Assembly (NCBI GenBank): GCA_032358255.1
Contig: JAULBX010025453.1
Coordinates: 1 to 60,587, forward strand
From: Heterotrichella gracilis
Taxonomy: Eukaryota; Sar; Xanthophyceae; Tribonematales; Xanthonemataceae
DNA: 60,587 nucleotides
Reading direction: 5' to 3'
Within the stretch, counting starts at the first letter, position 1, and each line of letters starts with the position of its first letter. This document shows, piece by piece, positions 10,842 to 22,385 of this stretch. The notes beneath the pieces were generated by a model. It searched no databases. It saw only the letters and a list, made by a program, of their open reading frames with translations, and was not told the origin of the DNA. Both the position numbers and the translations under genes were made by a program.

Positions 10842-13360
10842 ATGCTTCCCTCCCCTCCCGCTTCGCCCTACCATGTCTCCCTCCACCCCTCCACCGCCCT
10901 CCACCTGGCCGAGGCGGGTGCCACCCTGCTGGTGGTGGGGGTGCCGGAGGGCACGCTGCTGCAGGTGGACCACAAGGTGAGGGGAGACGAATAATTCCCA
11001 CACACCCTGCGCGGGTGGTTGTGCTCCCGTCTGCCCCCCCCCTTGCTGACCAAACGGACCCTGCAATGCACTGCACCCACGCCAGGACTTCAGGACCTGA
11101 CCTTGCATTCCAAAGACCTCTTTGCCCACAAAGCTTGGTCTCACCTGCCCACGCCATGCACCTCCGATCCACCCACCCCTCACCCCTCAGGGCTTCACCA
11201 TCGGTCCCCGCTTCATGGGTGTGAAGCTGCTCCCTCCCGGCCCCCACTACCTGGCCTACGCGGCGGTGTCCCGCAGCGGCGAGGTGGCTGCACCCGTGTC
11301 CTTCTTCATGCACCTAGGGCCGGGGCAGGTGGCGGTGCGGCGGTGGGACGCGCAGCTGGAGATGGTGGTGGGGGTGGAGGCGGAGGAGGTGGGTGGGGGG
11401 TGGTGGGCGGAAGCCTAAAGACAGGGCACAATCATAAAGCAGACATGCATGGTGGGCACCTGTAGATGCCCAGTTTGTGAATCTGGCTCTGATTATAATC
11501 CTGGGATGAGCATGTCCCGATCCCTCCATTCCAACCTCCGCGGGGAGGTGAAGGCATGACATGATTATTTAGAGCTTGTGGTCATCAGGTTGGGTAGGGC
11601 GTTGGAGGACATTGACATGGGTTGCAGTGCCTGGCTGTCTCCTCAGGAGCCTCATATTTGCCGGGTGCAGGAGGAGCGGCTGGCAGCAGGGGTGCGCCGC
11701 TTCGAGTTTGACTCCCACCTTGCGCCCTACGACCTGGCGGGGTATGCCACCTGGCAGTCACTGTCGTGCCACATCAGCGCTGACGTCATGGACCGACTGG
11801 CGCCACTGCCCGCAGGGAACATAGGCATAGTGGCAGAGTCAGACCCTAGCCAGGGCAATGGCCAACCCTCACAGGCGGAGGATGCGCTAGAGAAGCAAAT
11901 ACATGTGAGTGGGGGAGGGGGGCTGATGCATGGTTCATGGTGGCATGCTGCTGGCTCCTTGCAGTAAGAGTGTATCCCCATCGAGGGCCACGCATCAGTC
12001 ACGTGGGTGGCAGTGGCACAGCAGTGCGAGGGCTGCACAGAAAGCCATGGCATGGTGCAGCTCTCACCAGGGTGGGCTCATTTATGCAGGAGGGTAGGGA
12101 GCGCATGCAGGTGCGGGCGGCGTCACTGGCAGCTGACCAGGAGAACAGTCCAGTGGAGGACGCAGGGGAGGAGGCTGGTGTCAGTACCTCAGCGGCAGCG
12201 GCCACCGCTGCGGCTGATTCAGCTGCCTCCTCCCTCATTGGGCGGTGCTACTACACGCCCCTGCCTCGACTGGTGAAGCGCACGGGTGGGCACACCGCAC
12301 ATGCATGCATGTGCAAGTCACGTACAATTTCAGTTGTACCTGGAAGCGTGCCTCATTTGTGTGGCATTCACTGATACTGGTCGCCCACCGTGCCCCTTTC
12401 CCTTCACCAACCACAGCCAAATGCCGTCGCCAAGTGTATTCTGTGGCACCCGTACATTGACCCCACACGAATTTATAATACATGCAGTGGTGGGCTTGGC
12501 CCCGCTGGCCACCATGCCCCGCCTGCCACCTTATATGCCTTGTGTCCCAGCGGACCCCATAAAATGGCCTCCCTTCCTCATGCATCCGGCCTACCTCTCC
12601 CCCCCTCCCCCGCCCCAGGCCTCACCCCCTCCCAGCTCACCACCATCAACCTGGACAAATCAGGCGCACTCGAGTCCGCTCTACTTGAGCAGTATGCAGG
12701 GCGGTGGCAGGCGCTGCTGGGTGAGATGCAGTGGGCATTCATCGCATTTGTCATGGGCTGCTCGCTGGAGGGCTTTGCGCAGTGGAAGGCGGTGCTGCAG
12801 CTGCTGCTGGGGTGCGAGGCGGCAGCCCTGGGGGAGCGCCAGGACCTGTTTGTGGCCTTCATGCACACGCTGCACGCACAGCTAGCGGTGGGCATGGGGC
12901 AGGTGCGTGCGAGGCGGGAAGGGGGTTGTGGACTGGGCACATCTGGTGCATGCTGACTATAAAAACACGCTACCCCTTGCCACCGCTCTAGCCACGGAGC
13001 TAAAGCTGTAGCAGTAGGCCTGGGTCGGGATCCACTTGCTATTAGGCAGCACGTAGTCTGTAACCCAGCCCCGCCCATGATCACCGCTTACCCCCCCTAC
13101 AGGACCCTGCCACCACCAGCGAGGCACCCAGCCTGGCGCTGTCGCTGGCAGATGAATTGCTGCCAGACAGCTTCCTCCCCGCCATGCTGGCGCGTTTCTT
13201 CACAAGGGTGGTCTCGCAATCGCCCCCGGGTGGGCCCTTGGCGGCTGCTGCGGAGCGCGTGCGGGATCTGGTGGAGGGCAAGCTGGGGTGGCACGTGACA
13301 GGGAGCATGGAGGAGGAGGAAGAGGAGGGGGAGTACGCGCCAGTGGTGGTGGAGATGTAA
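10842..13360 (+). CDS. AAR2: AAR2, U5 snRNP assembly factor
   Basis: AAR2 binds Prp8 and holds immature U5 snRNP in an assembly-competent state in the nucleus and cytoplasm. Six exons join in perfect phase: 10842-10976, 11191-11388, 11671-11904, 12090-12285, 12619-12902 and 13103-13360, giving 434 residues (human about 384). Family landmarks: GATLLVVGVPEGTLLQVD; GFTIGPRFMGVKLLPPGPHY, the PGPHYLAY signature; YDLAGYATWQSL; RTG joined to LTPSQLTTINLDKSGALE; QWAFIAFVMGCSLEGFAQWK in the C-terminal helical domain; and the ending YAPVVVEM, equivalent to APVVVEL in animals. An insert rich in Ala/Glu/Ser (exon 4, about residues 195-235) replaces the linker between the N- and C-terminal domains. The start is the first ATG directly before the conserved N-terminus. 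Confidence 0.93.
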
Positions 13361-13936
13361 ACACTGATTGTTTTCTGGGAGGCCTGCGGGTAGCCACTCA
13401 ATGTTACCTTTGGCGCGCACTTTACCATGCATGGCACATGCAAGCGTACACATCCCCGACGGGCTAATGGAGCCATCCAGTGCCACTGGTCGGACCAGGT
13501 CACTGTTGATTGGTCCATGAACAGGACCAGATGAAACTGATTAATTAGGCTCAATTGATCCATTGGCAATGGAATATTGATTGTAAACCTGACTTGGACC
13601 CCTGTACTGTCTACAGCCAGCAGTCAGCATGTCATATTTACTTTGATGTAATTTAAATCCGGCTGGCCATAGAACATGTACGATTTTATCATAGTTTTTG
13701 CTCAAGCAAATGCTGGCTGGCACATAGCCCTATATAGCAATAATGCCATGGCCACGCTCATGCATGTTTAACAGCTGCTGGCGGCTAGCTTCAAGGTGTA
13801 AATGTATACATCAACTATTCAAATTGAAAGAACATGTCTGCACTTTGTGCACACTGTGCACAAAATAATGCCATCACTGATTCTGAGAAAATTCATACGA
13901 TCAATTTCACAGTAGGGCACCAGCATGCGCCCCCAT
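13361..13936. other. Short intergenic between convergent genes
   Basis: Lies between the 3' ends of AAR2 (+) and the coiled-coil gene (-). AT-richer, with no open frame of note; should hold both 3' UTRs and poly(A) sites. Confidence 0.6.
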
Positions 13937-16900
13937 TCACTGCACTGTCGCTGGCCGATTGCCGTGTGCTGTTCTGTGCCGGGGGCTGCAGCTTGCCGCA
14001 GGTGGCCGCCTTAGCCGCTGCACATCATGAGCCTCATCCCCACCCGCAAGCCGCTCGGCCGCCAACAGTGGTTCCAGGCGCTGCATGGTGGCGGACATGC
14101 GTGCCGCCATTTCATCGCCCCAAGTACGGTAGGGAGAGGGGCTGCCCTTAGGCGTGCGTTGGGCCAAGGCCGGTTGGTTGGGAGAGGTTTGACCAGTCAA
14201 CTTGGTGCTGCGGGGGATGGCCAGGGCGTCAGGGCTGCGCTGCACATCTGACCTGGGTGGTGGTGAGTCCACATGCACATGCACATGCAAGCCATCTGCT
14301 TCAGAGCAATGCTGCGCTGCTGGAGGGTCAGCTATACTGTCTTGCTGCTGCTCCTCATCTTGCTGCCGCACGCCAGCTGCATGCGCCTGATCCTGTGGGC
14401 TCCCGCCCCCGCCACCACGCATGCCCCTGGCCATCCTCAGCGCGCACAGCTCCGCCTTAATCTCAGCCATCAGCGCCTGCGGCCCTGAAAAGGAGAGGGA
14501 GAATGTCATCGGAAGGGCAGGCATGGGGCACATGATCACATGAGGAGCACACAGTGGCACCAGAAAACATTTGCCTATGTAATCTGGGCAGCTGCAGCAC
14601 CGCAATGCCCGGCCTGGAGCCTCACCTGCATGTGTTAGTGTCAGGTGCGTGTGTGCAGGCGGCGGCACCCACGTGTCATCCTCCTGCCAGGCGGCCAGGT
14701 CTGGCTGGGGACCGGCGAGGGGGCTGCAGGGGGCAGCAGCTGCTGTGCATGCATGCGCAGAGTTGCAGCATGCGCAGGTGGGTATGCAGCACGCGCCATG
14801 GCAGCCACTCCTTGCGGCGTTGCAGCAACATGCAGTAGATGGATTAGGGCCTTGCGTTTTGCTTGGGTTGTGGTGGCGGATATTGGGAGTGGCTGTGGGG
14901 CGGGCTGTGGTAGTGGGTGTCTGCACTGTGTACTGGACACCGCGCCTGGGAGTGGCATGAGCACTGACTGGCTGCTCCAGGTTGCTCACGCTGGTGTTGA
15001 GCCCAAGGTGGGCATGGTGAGGGGTGCACAGGCAGGCCGCAGGGTGGCAGCTGCTGTGCGCCCAGGGGTTTTTCTGCGCCTGGTGCACCCGCTGCATGGT
15101 CTCAGCCTGGATGGCGGCAGCAACCGACTCGGCTGCAGGCACACAGGCAAAGTTTGCTACTTTAGGGGTTGAATTGATACCAAAGCCATGCCATTCTGGT
15201 ACAATGTGCAGTGTTCATGCAAGCCGTGGCGCAGCCTCCCCCACCCTCTCACCTGCCCTGGCCCGCCCCTGTGCCTCCGCCTCCCTGGCCGCCAGCGCCG
15301 CCACCTGTGCCTTCAGAGACGCAACGCGTCCCTCAAGTGCAGCCTCCCAAGCAGCGGCTCGTGCATTGCCAGCGGCCTTCACAGCAGCAAGCCTCTCACG
15401 CCAGCCTTCCTCCAGCTTGCGCTTGTCCTGAGTGGATGCACACATGATCATGTCAGGTGCGCATACGTCAGTACACTCAAGAAGCTGCATCAGACTGCAT
15501 GGTCGCAAATGACACTGCAATTACAGTCAAAGCCCTGCACCCTACCTGCTCCCATTTGTCCCGTGCAGCCGTCATTGCCACCTCCGCCTCTGCTGCTGCA
15601 TCCGCCCGCTCCCGCGCATGCTGCTGCGCCACCATGTCCGCCATCTCCCGCCAATGCTGCCGGCTTGCCTCCTCTGCCTGCTGCGCGGCGCGGCAATACT
15701 GTGCCTGCAGCTCAGCCACCTTGCCACTCCACTCCCGTTCACGCGCCGCCTCCTCCTCCCGCGCGCGTTCCACCACCTCGCCCAACTTCCTCTGGTACCG
15801 CGCTTTCAGGCCCGCTGTGCGCTGCACTGCCTTCTCCTCTGCATGGGCATGTGATGCAGCCAGCTGGCCCAGCCGCTCTACCCATGCATCATCCGGACCA
15901 CCCGCAACCCTGCCTGTGCTCAGTGCTGCCTCCCTCAGCACTGCCACCTCGTTCTTGAGCTCAGCCACTCGCTGCTCAGAGTCACCCAGGCGCTGCTGCA
16001 GCCTGCAGTGCCAGGTGCGGTCAGCGCACCATTGTGACCAGCTGGAAAAATGCAACATGGCATCTTTGAGTTGCCAGCGCTGCAGTTAATATCTTAAAGA
16101 TGCCATGTTGCTTGGCCATGCAGATGTTTGAACAAAGTTGAACAGACCCCTGCCATCCCACGCACCAATCCACCTCCTGTGCATGCCGCCCCGTCATTGC
16201 CTCCATCTCCATTGCCTGCTGCCGCTGCACCGCCACCACCTTCGCCTGGCACTGGCGCTCTGCATCAGCTGCTGCAGCCTGGGCGCGTTCCACCTCAGCC
16301 AGCTGCATGCGCACCTTGGACTCTGCACAGGGTGGGACATTCACAGGGGTTGTTCATGAGTGGCGAGTGCACAATAAGGGACTACCTATGTGGACCAAGT
16401 CATTTATTTATTACAAAGCTTTAGTTATTTTATTTATAACAACGATATTATAATCATATTATCAATAAATCTTGTGATCTTGTGATCTTGTTATTTTTAA
16501 AAAAGGAAATGATGTGATATCATAAAAAATAACAAAAATAAATGCCGTGTACATGGCACGAAAAACACGTGGACATGGTGCAGTCTTGACCTGGTCCACG
16601 CACCGCAGTCGGTCTGCAGCACCGAGCACCTCCTCTCAGCATCCTGCCACCTGGTTGCCAGGTCCTGACCACTGGCCTCCTGGTGCTGCTTGTGCGCTGC
16701 CAGCGCCCGCTCCTGCTCCCCACACCGACGCGTGAGGTCAGCCACCTGCGTGCGCAGGGTGGCGGCAGCCTCCTCCCCGCGCTTCAAAAGCTTGTGAGCC
16801 TTGCCCAAATCCTGAGGTTGGGAGACAGGATATGGCTCACAATGTACGTGTGTGCCCTCCATGTAAGGGTGGTGTGCATTCATGCATTGCAGAGACTTGT

Positions 16901-18337
16901 GTGTGCCTCATGCAAGGTGTTGCAGCACTGCGCAGAACGTCTACCTGCACAAGAAGCAACCAGCTGCACAAGGATTGTACGGCCCATAGCCCACCTCACA
17001 TCCCCACCTTTGCTTTGCTTGCCAGCTCCGCCTGCGCCTGCTCCAGCCGCACCCCAATCGCTGCCTGCTCCTCACCCGCAGCTCTCCCCTCGGCCTGCCC
17101 TGCCTGCAGCGCCTGTCGTGCCGCATCCGCCTCGTCCTCCGCCTCATGTGCGCGCCGCTCCAGCTCCCTCATTCGCACCTCGTGGCCTCCCTTGGCAGCA
17201 GCGGTAGCCTTGGTCATGCGGGCAATCTCCTCCTGCAGGTCCAACACCTGCAACTGCACGTAGGAATATAGTCCAGCCTAAGGGCATTGAGGGGTGTGTA
17301 TACAGGCTTTGCTGAACTAAGATATACATAGGTAAACTATGCATGTTTGCATTTCTGCCCGTCAATGCACTTGTGGATTTGTTGCGTTGGGTTAAATGGA
17401 AAGTATCAGGTTATCAGTTTGTTTTAATATTCAATTTGAAAATTGTCCATGCCAAAACATGTTTACACTCCCCCCGGGCATGTCATGCAGCAGGCCCAGT
17501 GTTTTAATCCACAGTCTCTACCTGTGCTGCCTTGTTGTCTGTTACTGCCCTCTTCAGCTTGTCCTGTGCCGCCTCCAGCTGCTGCGCAGCGATGGCATCC
17601 ACAGCCTGGCCTGACATAAGCTGCGCAGCACACATGGGTCAGCAAACAGGCCCTGGCATTGTTGTTGGACAACGTCCTGTCTATGCTCTGCAGTCACACA
17701 GGTGCCATGCTCTACTACCATGCTAGCAGTTATCTGACCCTCACCCTTTGCACCTCGTCTGCCAGCGCCTCCTTGTCGCCCCTCACTGTAAGCAGCTCCT
17801 GGCCAAGCTTCTCCAGCGCCATCTACACAAGGCAAACTTATAAAGTTGAGTTGAATAAAGCTCTTAGAGGTAGGTTTTGAAACTTAGATGTTGATTGAAA
17901 CTGCACATTCGACGACCGCGTGCACCTTGTGATTCATCTTGTAATATATATGTATCACTTTTTTGCTATCCCTGCCAAGCGCAGTTGATGCAGCGGGATC
18001 ACAGCTGCCTGAACGTGTTGAGCATCACTTGTGTAAGCATTAACTCACCTTGCTTTTCTGCAACAGCTTGGCCTTCTCCTCAAGTTCTGCATCCTTGAGG
18101 CGAATGATTGCCTGGGACAGGGGAGAAACAGGGGCGCGTCAGGAGAAATGTGTGTGCAGCTCCCGACGATGGTCACTCAACTAGGCATACACTGCAAAGC
18201 AGTGGGAGAAAGTGGGCAGATGGGTGTGTTTTTGCAATGCATTGAGTGGACACCGATAGGCCTGCACCACTATCCTGGAACCTAGAACGTACCGCTGGAT
18301 CTCGTGACACTCCGGTTGACATGCTGTAGACACTCAT
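13937..18337 (-). CDS. Long coiled-coil protein, function unknown
   Basis: About 853 residues from eleven exons: 18337-18293, 18111-18049, 17822-17745, 17620-17522, 17247-17008, 16811-16604, 16322-16174, about 15995-15546, 15427-15253, 15132-14626 and 14484-13937. Phases fit throughout, except that the 5' border of exon 8 is uncertain (15995 or 16002). After a short Ser-rich N-terminus (MSVYSMSTGVSRDPA), residues about 16-480 are almost continuous heptad-rich helix, e.g. IIRLKDAELEEKAKLLQKSK, VLDLQEEIARMTK and MRELERRAHEAEDEADAA. The last 350 residues are low complexity, rich in Cys/His/Thr/Pro then Gln/Ser, with a final short helix (MQRLEPLLAAERL). This looks like a structural, centrosomal, Golgi or cytoskeletal coiled-coil protein, but no family-specific motif was recognised. 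Confidence 0.75.
16420..16550. other. AT-rich island inside an intron
   Basis: Within the intron between exons 16811-16604 and 16322-16174 of the coiled-coil gene, composition changes sharply to A/T, with three copies of gatcttgt-like units near 16469-16492. It contrasts with the GC-rich flanks; cause unknown. Confidence 0.5.
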
Positions 18338-19754
18338 TTTGTTGTTGTACTGCAGGGAAGAGAATTGAATTGTTGTGCTGGTTCCAATTGTTTCATACCT
18401 TACTAGTTGGAAAGTGTGCTGGGAGTGCACTTCCCAGCTTCAACAGTAAAGCCAACAACAAAAAGGTCTAAAGTATAACTTCAAAATTTGCTGCAGAGAA
18501 GACTACCACTGATGTCAGCACCAGCCAGGCATTCCTGGGTTCTCAACCACTTGTTGGCTGGTCCCAGACTCAATCCAGCCACTGCATGCATCAAGCAAGC
18601 CAAATAAGATTAAGGTGCGCGCCTCACCTAAAACAGACAAAAACCTTTGAAGACTATGGGAGCACGGTGCAGGGCCTGCAGCAGTAGTGATGCTATCCTT
18701 TAGCCTGCCCGCAAGTCAAAAGCAGCCAGGATGCAAGTCCAAAACCAGCACGGTTTGTGCCCCCCTTGACAAGTTCCAAGAGAGGTTCGATGCACCTTTA
18801 GCTTGTAAAATTACTACGCCTTCAGCCGAACCAGAAGACAGTCTAGGCTAGCGGGTATCTTGCGTGGCATGCACGGGACATGCGGCCGTTCGACTTGGAC
18901 ACGTTTCACTGCAAACCTGGGATTATTGCAAACGCTAAGATACTATTGTCTTCAGACCAGCTCATTGTACCCAGGGAAGGTGCAGCAGTCTTTACAAGGT
19001 TTCTGGCTAGCCGCTAGCCGTGCGGCATGTGCACAGGGTCGAGTTTGAACCCTAAGCCCTAACCAAGGTTACCCTAAACCCTACACCACTGAAAACTTGG
19101 AAGCTTTTCGGCAAGAAGGAAAACGTTCGCCAAATATTTCCTATGAATGCATACGGCAGCATAGCAACAATACATAGCCAACCTGTAAAAGCCAGCTGCA
19201 GCCAGGAAAGCCATGCCGAAAATGCGGTAGCGGGAGGACTGTCCAGTTGAAGGCACTCCTTACGCATTCACCGCATACCGTCATATACCAGGCAACTATG
19301 CCCAATAGTTGTCAGCCGTATATGCCATAGCCTCTAAATGAAGACTGTCCCGCAGCTTGCTGTCAGACTGCTGCACACGCATGCACCCCAGAGGAAGTAT
19401 TGCCACGTACACAGCATGAGATCTACAAAAAATATATGCAAGTGTTCACTGGCAACAAAGTTCAGATCCACCTAAGGCACAAAAAAGCCTAGTTCAGAAT
19501 GCAGGTTCAGTATGTTGCCAAAGACTGCATTTCTAGTCATGCAGTCTAGAAATTGCTGACTAGACAATTTCAGTGTAAACACTGGATGGCTCACAAAGAT
19601 GCCGCTGCTTCAACCCCCTTTGCAACTCGTCCAAGGCACCGCAGTGGCACCACACATTCGGCAGCAGCTAGGAAACGATTACCCAGGTTTGTATGTATAT
19701 TATGCAAGGCAAAGAGCTACAACAGTAGCAGTATTATGCGCCCCTCTCGCTGTG
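18338..19754. other. Intergenic, upstream of the coiled-coil gene
   Basis: 1.4 kb with no supported gene between RPC19 (its 3' end) and the coiled-coil gene (its 5' end), both on the minus strand. It includes the telomere-like stretch at 19049-19083. Confidence 0.55.
19049..19083. repeat. Degenerate telomere-like repeats
   Basis: Contains ccctaag, ccctaac, ccctaaa and ccctaca units in a row, resembling the plant/algal telomere repeat CCCTAAA. A shorter instance (gtaaaccctaaac) occurs near 4798-4810. Only a few imperfect units are present, so this is an interstitial motif, not a telomere. Confidence 0.5.
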
Positions 19755-20426
19755 TCACTTCTTTTCAGTGCTGTGCCGCTCATACTCCTGCTCCAGCGCA
19801 TCCTTCACCAGCGTGGTCATCTCCTTCAGGTTCTCGCATGCATCCCGCAACGCCTGGCTAGCGCTTACCTCGCCTGCATTGGGGAACAGGTAGGGGGGAT
19901 GAGGGGAGAGTCGAACTGCATACCCTGCAGTAGTACTAGTACCTGGTGGCACAACATGCCATGCACCCACCAGGTGAGTATTGTACACAGCAAGCGGGAG
20001 AGGCACACATGCCAGCTGCCTGTTCCTGACCTGTAGTTTGCACCCTGAGGTTGACCAGGTCGTCTGAGGGGTGCGGCACACTGTAGCCGCAGAATGACAC
20101 GTTGGGGCTGCACAGGGGGCATGCGGGAGGGGGTCAGAGCCAATGCTATACTATGGAGTAGGAGTTAGGTACTGTATTGTGCATGTCAAGCGTACGCGTA
20201 CCCCGGGAAAAGGACCTGCGCTTTCAAAGTGCAGCCTGCTGCAGTAGTGCTCACACACCAGCATTATGCACCATGCTTGGTCCCTGCAAGTGGTGTCACC
20301 CCCACCCCCTCCCACTGGCACCTACTTTTTGTTGAGCATGAAGCGCAGCACGTTGGCCAGCGTGTGGTCCTCTCCCTCCAGCGCAAAGGTGCGGCCCGTG
20401 TCAGACTGGCCAGCGGGGCTGGCCAT
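19755..20426 (-). CDS. RPC19/AC19, shared subunit of RNA polymerases I and III
   Basis: Small alpha-like subunit (POLR1D/RPAC2/AC19) that dimerises with AC40 to nucleate assembly of RNA polymerases I and III in the nucleus. Exons 20426-20326, 20107-20031 and 19873-19755 join in phase to 98 residues, slightly shorter than the usual 105-135 because the N-terminus is brief. Conserved features: FALEGEDHTLANVLRFML, then NPNVSFCGYSVPHPSDD and NLRVQTTG, matching the family signature (FCGYS.PHPSE...N.RIQT), then a C-terminal helix DACENLKEMTTLVKDALEQ. The start ATG at 20426 lies a few residues before the conserved strand. Its upstream region is shared with the divergent SKP1-like gene. Confidence 0.93.
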
Positions 20427-21286
20427 GGTGGCGAGACGGCGCTAGGCAGGTGCCGGCGAGCCTGAGCTGGTGCCGCGGACAACAGCACTATGCGAGGTCC
20501 CTACCGTGTACAAGGAGTTGGGGGGTAAGGTATCCAGTGGGAGGGGATAGGTGGGTGGGTAGGTGGTGGGTGGTGGGTCATATGCATGCATATGGCAAAA
20601 GCCACGGAAAGGGTGCGTCCAGTATTTGAGGAACCAATTGCGAGTATCAGGCTACACGTAGTGGGCGATCACAACGTCAGGTTCAAAACATACCTCGACG
20701 TTCCGGTTAAGCGTTTGCCCTGCCCAGACAACCTTACGCACGTCTTGGGCAGCAGAGGAGGTCGCCGTAGCTGGACGGCGTTGATAAGTAGTTTGGAAGC
20801 ACTACCGCATGTTCCTCCAACAATATACCCTATTGCAACTAGTTCCCACTGCGCCCACTGGTGACAGGGGCACTCGCGTCAAGCAATCAAAGCGATAGAC
20901 TCAGCTGTGACTAAGTTATCTGGCAGTTTACAGCAAGCGCTTAGTCTATTGTCAAACATACTAGGAATTCAGGAGGTCCTGAAACTAGGAAGGTGGATCC
21001 TCAAGAGAAACGAAAGAAACGTCCATTCGCCTGCACAGCCGCCGCTGGAATGCCGCCGCTGCGCAAAATTGACGGCGAGGGTGCCGCCGCTAGGTGAAAA
21101 CTTTGAATTTAAATTTGCTGGGCAGTTTCAACAACGTCTGTCAAAATATGATGTCAACAGGCGTTATCACCGCTTTGAACGCTTACCCCAACATTCTTTG
21201 TGAGCACTGGCTGCAACATCGGTGTACCTAGCCTCGCGAACCAGTTAGGATGTGAAATCAAAACGCTTCCCAAACAGGCAATCACG
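20427..21286. other. Divergent upstream region (RPC19 / SKP1-like)
   Basis: 860 bp between two divergent starts, probably holding both promoters. An open frame at 20586-20864 (+) has no recognisable domain and is not called. No TATA-like or known motif was convincingly placed. Confidence 0.5.
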
Positions 21287-22119
21287 ATGGCGAAGGTGCG
21301 TTGGCCTGTCGAATACCCACCCACCGAAAATTCGCCCCCAAATCCCCCTCGCCTGCATCTTTTCCCGTGTGCCTTCGCAGGTTCGACTGCGCAGCTCCGA
21401 CTTTCAGCTGTTTGAAGTGGACCACACAGTGTCACGCCTGTCGGGTACAGTCTCCAACCTGCTCACAGGTGAGCCAACAAACTGGGCAATAATTGGGGCA
21501 ACTGTTTGCACAAACAGGGTGATTGGGGTTGCAGTGCTGCCTGTGGCGGTCAACTGACAGCACGCCTCCCTTTGTGCAGAGCTTGGTCCCGACGCCACCA
21601 TACCCCTGCCCAGTGTGTCTGGCAGTGTGCTGGCCAAGGTGATAGAGTACTGCAAACACCATGTGCAGGCACAGGTGCAGGGTGTGGAGTCCCAGCAGCA
21701 CAGGGATTGGGAGCAGGATTTCTTTGGTGTCGAAGAGGGACAGCTGTGGGATCTTGTGATGGTGCGTGGGCGGTGGGGGTGGACAGCTGCTCCATGCTAT
21801 GCTCCAATGCTATGGCCCAGGCTCTGTATCGGTTAGTCTGCAGTTGGGCTCAAAGGCACAGCTCCTGTGCCTGCATACCAATGGACTCACCTCTTGACGG
21901 CTGGGGTGTCAGCACAACCGCCGCTGCACGTGCCAATCAGACAGCACCATGCATTGCGGCGTGCTGCAGCGCGGCTTACCTCTTCTCCCCACTGCACAGG
22001 CTGCCAAATACCTTGACATGAAGCCCCTGTTGGTGCTGGCTTTGCCTGCCTTTGCGGAGGCTACCAAGGGTGAGATGAGAAGGGGTGGGCCACCAGGATC
22101 TCAAAAGTGGTGGCGGTAG
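21287..22119 (+). CDS. SKP1-like POZ protein, short C-terminus
   Basis: SKP1 links cullin-1 to F-box proteins in SCF ubiquitin ligases. Exons 21287-21295 (a 9-nt first exon), 21381-21468, 21580-21761 and 22000-22069 join in phase. The POZ fold is clear: MAKVRLRSSDFQLFEV, then VIEYCKHHVQ, the acidic DWEQDFFGVEEGQLWDLVMA, and AAKYLDMKPLLVLAL. Normal SKP1 then continues with a DMIKGKTPEEIR helix and about 40 residues that contact the F-box. Here the match stops at PAFAEATKG. If the last donor is not used, reading runs to a stop at 22117-22119. If it is used, the next in-phase exon (22381-22433) belongs to the CAF-1 gene. The protein may therefore be a cullin-binding POZ variant that has lost F-box binding. 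Confidence 0.75.
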
Positions 22120-22218
22120 TGGTGGAGGCTTTGACATACAGTTAGTCTCAGAATTTCATCATATTGCTTGGCTCATCTTGTTACATTGGTGCCACAATGC
22201 ATATCTTCATGGTCCAAT

Positions 22219-22287
22219 CTCCACCCTGCCTAACCCGGTGCCTCCACCCTGCCTAACCCGGTACCTCCACCCTGCCTAACCCGGTGC
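22219..22287. repeat. 23-bp tandem repeat, three copies
   Basis: Three consecutive units of ctccaccctgcctaacccgg plus three bases, differing at one position, lie between the SKP1-like gene and the CAF-1 start. Minisatellite; no spacers and no CRISPR character. Confidence 0.9.
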
Positions 22288-22385
22288 ACGAATACTTTTC
22301 CGCTCTACCCCTGATGGGATGGGATACATTATGTGGTTTACGCGGTCACTTCCTGACCCACGCTGTGTTCCTGTGCGTAGCCAGC

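Noticed and set aside
13937..15142. A separate 401-codon gene on the minus strand
   Set aside because: The frame spans a spliceable intron (14625-14485), and its upstream part joins in phase to the coiled-coil exons, so it is the 3' part of that gene.
22219..22287. Regular direct repeats as a possible CRISPR array
   Set aside because: Units are directly adjacent with no spacers, in a eukaryotic nuclear setting; a simple minisatellite.
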